Assembly (NCBI RefSeq): GCF_963675165.1
Contig: NC_087392.1
Span: 2,371,001-2,435,000 of the forward strand
From: Halichondria panicea
Lineage: Eukaryota; Porifera; Demospongiae; Suberitida; Halichondriidae
Direction of reading: 5' to 3'
Length of the DNA stretch: 64,000 bases
The translations under genes were made by a program, and so were the position numbers. The notes beneath the pieces are model-generated. The model did no database searches and was not told where the DNA came from. It saw only the letters and a list, made by a program, of their open reading frames with translations. Shown here piece after piece: positions 37,001 through 48,649 of this stretch. Positions within the stretch are counted from its first letter, which is position 1. Every line of letters starts with the position of its first letter.

Positions 37001-40000
37001 GGAAGCATTAGAAAAGCAATCAATCACAGCTTCTCAATTAGAAAGTACGAGATTGAACATGCTAAATAAATGTATTGTTGCTTACATGTATTAATTTTTG
37101 TAGGAGAGAGTAGCTCAACTGAACTTGGGGCAGTTCTCCAAATGGACCTGCAAGACTCTGACGTGGCTCAGAGGCTATCTAAAGCCATGACCACTGGACG
37201 CACAGTATTACTGTTAATCAAGAATGTGACAATCTTACAAGACGAAAAGGAAAATGTGAATTTTTTGTCGAAGGTGTTCAGAAGAGGCTATTTCCGAAAT
37301 GGCGGCCAAACTTTTCTTGACCCATCTTGCAGCGTTCTTGTACACCCCCACTTCAAGCTGTATATTGTGATTGAGCAGAGCCTAGAAGATGTGATGCAAT
37401 CGACTGCCTATTTCAATAGTGTGGGATCTTTTTGTGGTAATGACTGGTCTTCTATATTCGTGGTTGAGCTTGGATTGAGCCTCAAAGGACTCCAAAGTCA
37501 CCTTCAAAAGCTGATTCTGAAGTACAAAAAACCAGAATACAGTATTCGCTACAAGTCACTACTAACTGACCTGACACTACATCATCAACAGCTTGAAAAC
37601 AATGAGGTACGTAGGTGCTGTGCACAATACTTAAAATAATATTATACGTTTAAAACTGTTAACAAGCAATCTACATGTATATACAAACATCCAGCTCTCT
37701 AATCATTAAACCAAACTAGTCCCTTAGCCAGGTGCCTCTCCTTTGTCTGAGAACAATGGATTGTCCCAAAGTCCATAACCCTGAGCTCTGTGGGCCAGCA
37801 TCTTCAACATTATACCAAGCACCAATAACCCTGACACATGCTTTAATTTCATTTATTCTGTGCAGAGAGCCGTTATTGACAGTGTGGTGGACACTCCTAC
37901 CTCTCTTCTGGAGGTGCCTGATCTCCTCGTGACTATTCAAGAAAGTGAATCATCAGATGCTTCAACTCTAGAGCTTATCCACGAAACAAATAAGAATATC
38001 AGGACATTCAATCAGCAGTCCCTTGCCTACAAATCTCTTTCGGAATATTCCAGTTTGCTGTACACCTGCATACGGAGACTCCAACAATGTTTCAGATATT
38101 TCAAGTTTCCATTGGATCAGTTTGAGGTTTTGTTTAGTGAAGTTCTCACCAATTCAAGCAGAGGAGTGAAAGTGCCAGACAACGTTATGGCCATTAATGC
38201 TCATGTCCTCCACCTAAAGCACCAGCTACTGTCAGTTGTATGCAATACCCTCAAGGTATGCATGTGCAGTGATGCATCATATTGGTGTGTGTATATAGTG
38301 TGCATTACCATAGGTGCACCTGTTTGAAAGGCATCAAATTCTACTCTTATTGCTGGTGGGCCTCGAGTTTATGAAACACCAGGGTAAACTGGTATCAGAG
38401 GAGGTCGAGGTGCTCGGGAGGGTTCTTCTATTGACTGAGGGACAAATTGATTTATCTTCATCTTCATCTGATCCAAGCTCTCAATACGATCCACTCAAGC
38501 CTTCATGGATTAGTGATGAGGTGAGTATTAGCTTATAATTATTATCAATGCGTTGTAATTTTGTTGCACTTCTACAGTCATGGTGTGCTGTGCTTCAGCT
38601 TCAAAAGGGTCTCCCCTCCTTTAGACGGCTATCCACAGAGATAGTCAATCACAGTTGTGAATGGAATGAATACTTGAAGGTTTGTCGCACCGTATGTATA
38701 GGTGTATTCATATTTGGCAAGAATCACCAATGTTATATGTACTACTGTACATGTGCGTACGTATAGATAATACTCGTTTTAAATGCATGTGATGTTTACC
38801 ACATCACAACATCCGCAGTCCTCCCCCTCTCTCCTGATGCCTGTACCTGGTTATGGTGACAACTGTTCAATGCCACAAAAGCTTCTCTTGTGGAGAGTTT
38901 TACGACCAGAAATGGTAGGAGAGTTGATTCTAACTACATGTACATGTGTCTCACTATTTTGGTTGCATGCAGTTTTCTGAAGCTGCAAAGGATTTTATCC
39001 TTCTGACCTTCGGCACAGACTTCACCAACACACACCCCTGTACCATTGGCTCGATTCTTCCTTACACCAACCCTACCACCCCAACATTGTGTTACTACTC
39101 AAACAGCGTTAGCTTCCCTGAATCTCTGAAGCGAACTGAAGCTACCAGGGAGCTGTGTTGTGTTGCTCTGATTGATGAGCACCACTTAGTTACCATTGAG
39201 TCTCAGCTGTCATACCTCATGCAAGACGGGCACTGGCTTGTGGCTGAGAATCTCCAATTATGTCACAACCCATCAGAAATGTTTTCATCGCTTAGCAAGG
39301 TGAGACTCCTAAGACGTCTCATTGTTTACTGTCTGTATACTTGTGTATTGCTGCTGCAGGTACTTAGTGAATTGTCCAAAGAAGTGACTGTCCATCCAGA
39401 CTTTAGAGTATGGATACCTTTGCCCCTTGACTGTTTTGTTGCAACTGATTTGGGAGGAGGATTCGCTTTTGAATACAAAGTAAACAAATAATTGTGTACT
39501 ACATTATGTAATTATTTAATTTATGGCTTCTGCACACATACAGAGCTTTGATTTTTCTCCGAGTAGCAACCAGCTTATTTATGATCTTCAAACCGTGATC
39601 AATTACACATCTACTAAAGATGGGGCCTCCAAAACCAATTGTCAAAAGTGGGAAGCTCATATCACTCTGATTTCAAAGCTTCAGAACTTTATCTCTCAAC
39701 CTCTTTCTCTGACTGACCTGGCTGAACTCGACCCAAACCAAGACACCTCACAAAACATTTTACCGCTTATCTTTGAAGAGTTGGCGTCAACAAACAGAAT
39801 ATTGACGTCCCTACAATCTTCACTTTGGAGTCTGTATAATTATTTAAATGGACATTTACGATTTACAGCACAAATTGGAGCCACATTGACAGCACTGAGC
39901 AACAACTCGATACCTGCAAATTGGGCTTACTCACTTTCAACTGACCACGGTTTCCCAAGAACACTCGTGCCAGCACTAAAACTCTTGAGGGAGAGATTTT

Positions 40001-40944
40001 CAGTTTATGTCGGTGTTTTACGGAGTGGAGCTGTACCCAGTGAAACCAGTCTATTGATGATCTCCAAGCCCGATGACCTAATATCACGAACCATGCTCTC
40101 GTTTGCAAAGGAACATGAGCTACACCCTTGCAATGTGACTGTACAAGCACAGGTATGTGTGTAACTATCTGGGAGAAATTGTATGTATTTTAGTGCATGG
40201 GTAATGAAATGGGTTTTTGGCTGGTGGATGGGTCATACTAGAAAATACAGAGCACTACCTTAGGCACAAGCAACGAGGGCAAGTTTCCTGTATAATTATG
40301 TAATATTGCATAAAACACAAGGTTTCTCACGCTATTATTATATCATAACAATCCTTTACCAAATCATTCCTCGAGGCTACACGGCCGTGTAGTATATCAC
40401 GGATGGGACTTTTATTACATGCTTGTAATCTTGACAACGTGATATAATGTGTGCTCTAGCTAAATTTACGCACTTTTTACAAGTATTACAGAGGCTTAAG
40501 TGTCATATGTGTGTGTAACTATGTGGGGAAACTTACATGTATTTAGTGCATTGGCATGCTTTAGGTATGGCCAATGCTATATATGCATTCTAGAGTTCTT
40601 CCCTTAACTCTAAAATTAAGCAATTTTCCATGTAGGTGTTACTGAGACCCGGAGATGATCAAGTTCATGAGCCGTGTCTCGTGTTGAAAGACCTTCTCCT
40701 ACACAAAGCTACACTCGACAGTCATGGTCACCTTGTATGTGACATTCACGAAGGAGCTAGCAGTGGACAGTCATGCTGGGTTGCTGTGTATTTCGATAAC
40801 AGGGAGAATGCCAACAAACTGATTCTAAACTGCCCTGTCTTTATAAACTCTGCTTATAGATTCACCCTTCCACTGGTTAATACTCACTGTGAGCTTGACT
40901 CAATTAGTGACAAGATTTACCTCAGTTGTGACAACACCAATTAA
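19076..40944 (+). CDS. DNHD1: Dynein heavy chain domain-containing protein 1-like, 53 exons
   Basis: Divergent dynein heavy chain. I traced 53 exons with continuous phase: 19076-19251, 19719-21385, 21462-21634 and so on to 39544-40152 and 40636-40944, totalling 14,526 bases = 4,841 aa plus stop. Human DNHD1 is of similar length and axonemal chains are usually shorter. The start ATG (MTRSML) is conserved in copy A. Order: tail; linker (FPRLYYLSD, exon 15); AAA1 Walker A GGPVSGKT (1818-1825) but Walker B LIDN (D1870, N1871), so the catalytic Glu is gone; AAA2 GPSGSGKT (2274-2281) with Walker B-type LNGPVD (N2397 for Asp); AAA3 GGKGSGKSS (2733-2741) with FLDD; AAA4 GTRGCGRR (from 3248); stalk coiled coils around a binding tip (exons 38-43); AAA5/AAA6; C-terminal domain. 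Intron 23 (29156-29212, 57 bases) is open in frame, so retention is possible. The DNHD1 assignment rests on overall features; a divergent axonemal chain is the alternative. Human DNHD1 is linked to sperm flagella. Confidence 0.85.
24797..24996. mobile_element. MITE in dynein intron 13 (copy B orthologue of 10146-10363)
   Basis: Same TA-flanked element at the same place as in copy A, with small internal deletions (for example the TTTTTCATATTGTAGAG stretch is shortened). It serves as an internal clock for the duplication. Confidence 0.7.
35044..35712. other. Long intron 39 of the dynein gene
   Basis: At about 670 bases this is much longer than its neighbours, and it falls inside the stalk-coding part. 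No ORF, no clear TIRs and no tRNA-like fold were found by eye. It ends in a clean GTACGCAG acceptor. Confidence 0.5.
40153..40635. other. Last intron of the dynein gene, with a direct repeat
   Basis: The phrase GTGTGTAACTAT(C/G)TGGG, then a TATTTAGTGCAT-like block, occurs just after the donor (about 40158-40200) and again at about 40510-40552. Between them are a 16-base palindrome CTACACGGCCGTGTAG (about 40378-40393) and AT-rich DNA. This could be an insertion flanked by a duplicated target, or a simple intron duplication. No gene. Confidence 0.4.
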
Positions 40945-41122
40945 CCTTATAATCACTTAATTAATTAATTATCAGTTCTTTTTTTAAAACACAGTCTCTG
41001 TTACGTTGTGCCCAGCCAGTACATGCTTCATGAAGAAAGTTTGTTATTAAAATTAATATATTAATGCCACAAAACGTAAAAGAGTCGTATATAATAATGC
41101 AGATTTTAAAGATAATTATTAC

Positions 41123-41128
41123 AATAAA
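41123..41128 (+). terminator. Poly(A) signal AATAAA for the dynein gene
   Basis: AATAAA lies 179 bases after the TAA at 40942-40944. The septin gene stops at 41271 on the other strand, so the two transcripts converge and their 3' UTRs are likely to come close or overlap. Confidence 0.55.
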
Positions 41129-41270
41129 CTACAAAACATGTTCGTTAAAGCAGCTCAGGTATGTCTAGCCAAATCATGATCAATCAGAGCTAATCTCTTT
41201 TGGTATAATGTACATTAAAAAAAAATCTACTATCTAGTGTATTTGTAGCAGTGTCAGCGTTCATTGATTT

Positions 41271-44200
41271 TTACCGCCTACCCTGTTTCTTGGCAAGCTG
41301 CTCCCTCTCAGTTTGGGCACGCTGAGCCTGCACTGCCGCCTTCTTCTTGTTAAACAAGCTAATCTCCTCCTCCTGCACATGACACACAGTATACAATAAT
41401 GTCACAAGCGAATCATAATGTATCTTATGGGGGAAACGTTTGTTTTATTAGGCAAAAGCTAGGGAAAAATTTGATTCAAGAACGCAATCCAGTTACTCGG
41501 ATATAATTACTCTTAGCTACAAGTTATTTGCAGATTAAAGTTTACACATTACTGATATTCCACTGCTTAGCAACGCACCAGTTGCCTCTTTTTATCATCC
41601 AACTGTCTCTTTTCTTCAGCGTTTTGCCTGCGAAGCCTCTCAAACTCATTATGGAGCTTCTGCTCGGATGACTTGAGCTCAGCCTCCTTGTCTTTCACCT
41701 GTAGGAGAGCTGCAATCATCTACGCACTAACAGTAAAGGGTAAAACAAACCTTCTGCACAAACATTTGCCTCATCCTCTCTTCTTTGCTCTGCATCTCAC
41801 GTATGTGCTCCACACGCTTGGCTTCATACGTCTCTTGTAGGCTGTACATGTACGAGTACAAACACAAGATATGCACTACATGTATTCAATTTTCTTTACA
41901 CAGTACCTAACAGGCTCGTTGTCTGCTCCCATGTCAGCAAACCCCATCTGAACTAGTCGCTCAGATCTGAACCTCTCATAGTGCTGAGTGTGCGTCTTCT
42001 CTCGCAGATCTTCCATGTTGGTTCTGTAAGAGAGAACAGTATTACACCAAGAGTACATAGAGGGTACTGGGACTTACCGAAGAACCATCTCCCTGAGCTT
42101 GACAAAATCACAGTGGGCTTCATTTTCAACTGCAAAGAATATTGGTATCATAATGTACAGGCTACTCTAAACAAAGACACCTAATATTAGTGTATGTACA
42201 CAACGCATACACACCCACACTTTACCTAAGTGCAAAGCTATTTGTGGGTGGGTCACTATAGCAATTACTGTACATGTACTTAAAGGCTATTGTTGGGAGA
42301 TGTCTGGCTGCTGCACTATTCAATTAAGCGTACACGTACCTTCGACTGTTCCCCATGGGTACTGCCTGGCCCTGACCTTGTGGCCATTCACGACCACCTC
42401 GTCTCGACTGCCCACCACAGCAAAGGGCACCTGTTCGTTCATCTTTGTGTTGAGATCAGACACTGTGTCATCGTCGGTGGGGAACTGGTAAATCCCTATC
42501 CCATTGCTCTGAAGCTCCTCTATGATCTGTAGAAGGAGAGCAAGCAATCACTGAACAATGCACACTAGGGGATTGCATAATGGAGGTGTAAAAGTGTATA
42601 GATTCCAAGAACAGGGCATTAATTACAGAACAATTATGTTGGGGTAGTCAATATACAGCACGCACAGGGCTACTGTGAACCCACAACATTCCGATATACC
42701 ACAATTCCTCACACATGCAATCTTCTACACATTCCAGGAACCCCCACACAGTCAACATATACCGTGAAGCCACTGTTATGAGGCAATCGCTGCACCCTGT
42801 AATGCCAGTTGACAAGTTTTTGGCAGACAACACCATTGTATGTATTGGTTTAGCCATAATAATTACTTTGGTATGAGCAAAATACTGTGATGCGTGGATT
42901 ATGCTCTGAAATCAAGCCACGCAGGTATGTAATGACTGTAGTGTACTGCATGTATGACTCACCCTAGCCTTGAACTGGGAGAGCTCAGCTCTAGAGACTG
43001 TGTCAGCTTTAGCAATGACAGGGATAATGTTCACCTACAACAGAAACACAAGTAATTGTAATAGCACTGACCCATTAACGGGACCTCAAGTAAACAGGCA
43101 CTACACAGATCAGAGCATTAACATATTTGTATAAATACAGGCACATTAGCACCAATCACACAACACGGGGGGGGGGGGATGCTACAAAGTCACTTACCCT
43201 TTTGTCTAGCTCCTTCATGCACACCAGGTCGAGAGATTTGATACTAATGTGTGTATGGACAAACAAACATGAGGCTCAGTACAAACAGTGCTTGGAAAAT
43301 TGGACATGAATCAACTGTACAAAATGCTATGCTTACGAGTGGCCTGTTGGTGAGACAAAGTAGATGCAGGCATGAATACGTGTGTCATGAAAGCTCCTAA
43401 GATCCCGTTTGATCTTGAGTTCCTCTTCGAGGAAGTTGGCAAACTGCTGGTCAATGTACTGAATGATGGCGTTGCAGCTATTCTCTTTGTTGATCTGATC
43501 TCCATAGCCAGCCGTGCTCACAACTGTCAGGCGGAGGTTCACATTGCTCTCCTTCAGCTCTAAGAGGTATAAAAAAAGAGTAATTTTGATAAAAGTGCAC
43601 ACATAACACAGTAACTATGCCCAGCGGGCATGTAGCAGCTAGTGTTAATTCTGAGAGTTGCTCACGGTAGGTTTCTTGATTCAGCGATACTTCTGGCAGC
43701 TTATGCATAACTTCTTGATCTGAATGGAATAACAAGAATCACAGAATGAGTGTGAATGGTAGTGATCATTCATTCATTCATGGAATAAAATTATGGGTGG
43801 GCTATCAAAAAATCACAATCATTTATAGGTCGCTATGAATAATGGTCGGTAATCCCAAAGCAATTACAAGGTACACAATCTCCATTAATGTACATATCAG
43901 TTCAGGGTAAATTTTAGCAAAAGGAAAACAGGTTATCAAAATTTACATGTACATATAATTATACATTTCATGCGAAAAACGAGTGCATACACCGAGTTCA
44001 TAATTATGTTTACAAGAGTAACTCACCGTTAAAAGTCGTTTTGAAAAGAGAGTCTATCAGTGTAGATTTGCCACAACCAGTTTCACCTACGCGTACAGAT
44101 CACCGTGGAGATAATCACATATCCAAATACCAAGGGTAGACACCTCACACACACAAACACACACACACACACACATGTATAGCGCCGAACTGGGAGCTAA

Positions 44201-44738
44201 CACTGACAGGGTGGGGTGTTATGTATGTTGCTCACCTATGCACAAGATGTTGAAGTCAAAGCCTTTATTGACACACTTGTTGACCAGTTGGTCAGGGAGA
44301 CTGTCAAATCCAACATGGCCGGTTAACCGCAACTCACGACCATCCCCTCCCTAGCAACACAGAGGTAAATGTAACGCACATAATTTTTTAAATACAATGG
44401 TGGATTGGAGCACACAACTTTTCCCTATCGAACCCTTAGGCAAAAACGGCTACATGAACGTGTGCAAAATAATTGTTATACTTTCTTTACCTTACACGAA
44501 AAACGCATGCAAATTTCCTATTTCATATCTGGGCTACATAGTATATATAAGCTAGCTAGTATCAAGGGCGTATAAGCCCTTGCTAGTATAGGGTAATGAG
44601 GTATAATTATATGGCATTTATTGAGTGACTTTCCCCCTCCCCAAAAAAGCTTGTATGAGTCGAGTATACCACCAGATTATATTAATAATAGCTTAATCAG
44701 GCACTTACCAACACTCGGAGTACATCAACGTGGCTCAT
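41271..44738 (-). CDS. Septin, SEPT6/8/11 group, 13 exons
   Basis: Filament-forming GTP-binding cytoskeletal protein. Exons (transcript order): 44738-44709, 44350-44236, 44086-44027, 43719-43666, 43559-43337, 43243-43198, 43034-42963, 42526-42340, 42129-42078, 42023-41907, 41841-41751, 41698-41579, 41372-41271; 1,269 bases, 422 aa, phases consistent. Motifs: [13 protein letters not shown] near the N-terminus, P-loop GETGCGKST (49-57), G3 region STAGYGD (101-107), G4 AKAD (184-187), the septin unique element ARQYPWG followed by FVKLRE and NMEDLRE, then a lysine/glutamate-rich coiled coil over roughly the last 100 residues. The order and spacing match the SEPT6 subgroup, which binds GTP but hydrolyses it poorly and occupies inner positions of the hetero-oligomer. 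SEPT6, 8, 10 and 11 cannot be told apart here; the gene is probably the single ancestral member. It converges with the dynein gene. Confidence 0.95.
44145..44175. repeat. AC microsatellite in septin intron 2
   Basis: About 31 bases of near-pure AC/CA repeat in the intron that precedes the P-loop exon. Confidence 0.9.
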
Positions 44739-44985
44739 TTTCTGTATACACGCTGCTAGATCTAGCCACGAAACAATTTGTCTTTGTAAAAATTTGCAAC
44801 ACACCCAAAAGTTCAAAGGACAATTAACAGAAGCGTGGGTACAAAAACATCTACGGGGTACTATGTACAATAATACACAATGTTTACCCCGCAACTCAAC
44901 AATGAACAGTGACTTAGTTTGTAAGCCCACACAAATAATTATGCACAAAAATCAACTAAACAATAATCATAAAAACAGTCTGTGC

Positions 44986-46649
44986 TCATAATACCACGAC
45001 AGGCTTTTCGAATGCAAAGTAGTCCTCCAAGCTCATCATCGTAGACATGTCCGATTGTTGGTGAAACACATCATCTTCTTTACATGGATTAATATAATGC
45101 TTCAGGCTCATACTATCGTTGTCGAGTGGTGTTGTTGGTGGTAAAAAACACTGGTTATTGTCATTAAAAATTGGGTTTCCCATCTGAGGGGAACATTATG
45201 ATAATACGATGTAAATGGAAGCAATTTTTCTTACCACTGGATCCAATTCAAAAACAGGTGGTTGACATTGGACATTCACGGAAACCAAGCTCATCATCGT
45301 AGACATGTCCGATTGTTGGTGAAACACTTGGATATTATCATCATCTCCTTTATAATAACGCTTCAGGCTCATACTATCGTTGTCGAGTGGTGTTGTTGGT
45401 GGTAAAAAACACTGGTTTCTGTCATTAAAAATTGGGTTTCCCATCTGAGGGGAACATTATGATAATACGATGTAAATGGAAGCAATTTTTTTACCACTGG
45501 ATCCAATTCAGAAACAGGTGGTTGACATTGGACATTCACGGAAACCCTATGGGTAAGAAAACAAACACAGTAATGTCAAGTCAACAAGCAAGAGCTTCGT
45601 ACAACATTATAAAAGTATAACCAGTCCATCCAGGAATTCCTCCATCAGCAGTGCATGATCCGGTGATCCGGTGATTCGTGTGACATCTACTTGTGACATC
45701 TAACTTTTTCAGTTCTGCTCTACGTAACACGAGTTCCAAAACGACACAAATCAGAAGCAACAGACCTTGACATCGTAGGCCAGGGAAAAGTGGGGAGTGA
45801 TGTGAAACTAACTAGCTGCAGGTGATATGAATAGCCAGAACAATAGCCTGAGGTGAGAAACCAGGGCATGAATACAATCAAAATCTCATAGAGAGGCACA
45901 AATCATCTTGCCCTCTCTACATGATAGAGATTGGACCCACACACTGATCAATCTCCAGCAGAACGAATCTTCTGACGACAGTATTCACTAGTCGGCAGTA
46001 AGTTGATCGACACTCACCCCACTTAACCCCGATATACACTGACAGGAAAAGTTGCAGCTGAGACGTGTCGCAACGGCACTGGTGTTAGGCAGAGCAGTGC
46101 TGGAAAAGTAAGCTACACAACTAGAAGGTGTCTGGTATCAAGTGGAGAGTATACTCAGAACAGTCCGATCAGACAGAAGAGCCACGAGAACAACGGGGAT
46201 CATAGGTCTGATCCGACCGACCTGAGTATACGATCACATGATACAGACACAATACACTCACCGGTTATCTTTGTCTTGTCATAAACTGTACCTGCTCACC
46301 AACTTACTAGAGCTGTATATAACATGGCTGAATTCTTACGGGTGTGCAGGGGAAGCTGTAGGCATGTTATGCTGATTGAGCTCCTGTTCTAATCTCCTAC
46401 ATGGAGAACAACGACATGGCATTGTTGAATTGAAACACAAACCACATTTACTTACGCAAGTGCTGCTTCTACCATGTATTTCACTAACTGCGGTCGTGAC
46501 TTTTTGATATTGAGTTTCTTGGCCCTCTCTTCAAATTCCCGGAAAAGAGTATTGGTTTCCATAGCTTCATGATTTTCACCAAGTGATATACTGTATTGCT
46601 TTCTGCCCTTTTTCCTGACTCTCTTTGGTTGTCCCTGGTTACCTGACAT
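44986..46649 (-). CDS. Unrecognised small protein with an internal exon-pair duplication, 4 exons
   Basis: I do not recognise this protein. Four exons join in frame: 46649-46456 (64 codons + 2 bases), 45546-45495, 45444-45235 and 45183-44986; 654 bases, 217 aa. Each boundary has GT..AG consensus. Exon 1 is basic, with PKRVRKKGRK near residue 8 (NLS-like) and a helical KKLNIKKSRPQLVKYM stretch. The rest is two repeats of one module: VSVNVQCQPP(V)xELDPV, an intron, then MGNPIFND.NQCFLPPTTPL...HQQSDMSTMMSL. The first module runs straight into the second without an intron, because the 3' part of exon 3 is a copy of exon 2. The second module ends in EDYFAFEKPVVVL. Joining exon 1 to exon 2 over a 909-base intron is the least certain step, but phase and acceptor (TTTTCTTACCCATAG) fit. 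Transcribed toward the septin gene, 248 bases upstream of its ATG. Confidence 0.65.
45547..46455 (-). other. Long intron 1 of the small unrecognised gene
   Basis: About 909 bases, far longer than the gene's other introns (50-51 bases). No ORF with homology was found. An extra exon inside cannot be excluded. Confidence 0.4.
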
Positions 46650-46880
46650 GGTGGCTCAAACCTCAAATCTGATAAGAACTGTTAAAAACTGTATATAAAC
46701 CTGAGTGTGATATCTGTGACTATAGCTAGCTAGCTGGTACATATGAGCAATAACATTGTTACAGCCAAACATGGTCATGTGATGAATATGGTATGTAATA
46801 CTGTGTGTACATTACTGATCTCGTGAGAGTAGCAATAATGTTATCACATCGTCACTGAATTGATATTAAAACACGAAAAA

Positions 46881-48495
<1,615 letters not shown>

Positions 48496-48649
48496 GGCGC
48501 GCGAGGCATGCAAAGCTTTTTACGCAATATGTACTGAACAAAGAATCCCAATATTACTTTTAAGTTGTAATGTTCTAATTGACAGTATAAACAAAACAAG
48601 ACTGAAGTTACAATCATACATGTAGATCTAAGTTTGGTAAGAGCAATGT

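Noticed and set aside
45196-45444. Two separate small genes both starting MGNPIFND (45444 and 45183)
   Set aside because: Each start lies directly after an AG acceptor and upstream exons join in frame, so they are repeated exons of one gene.
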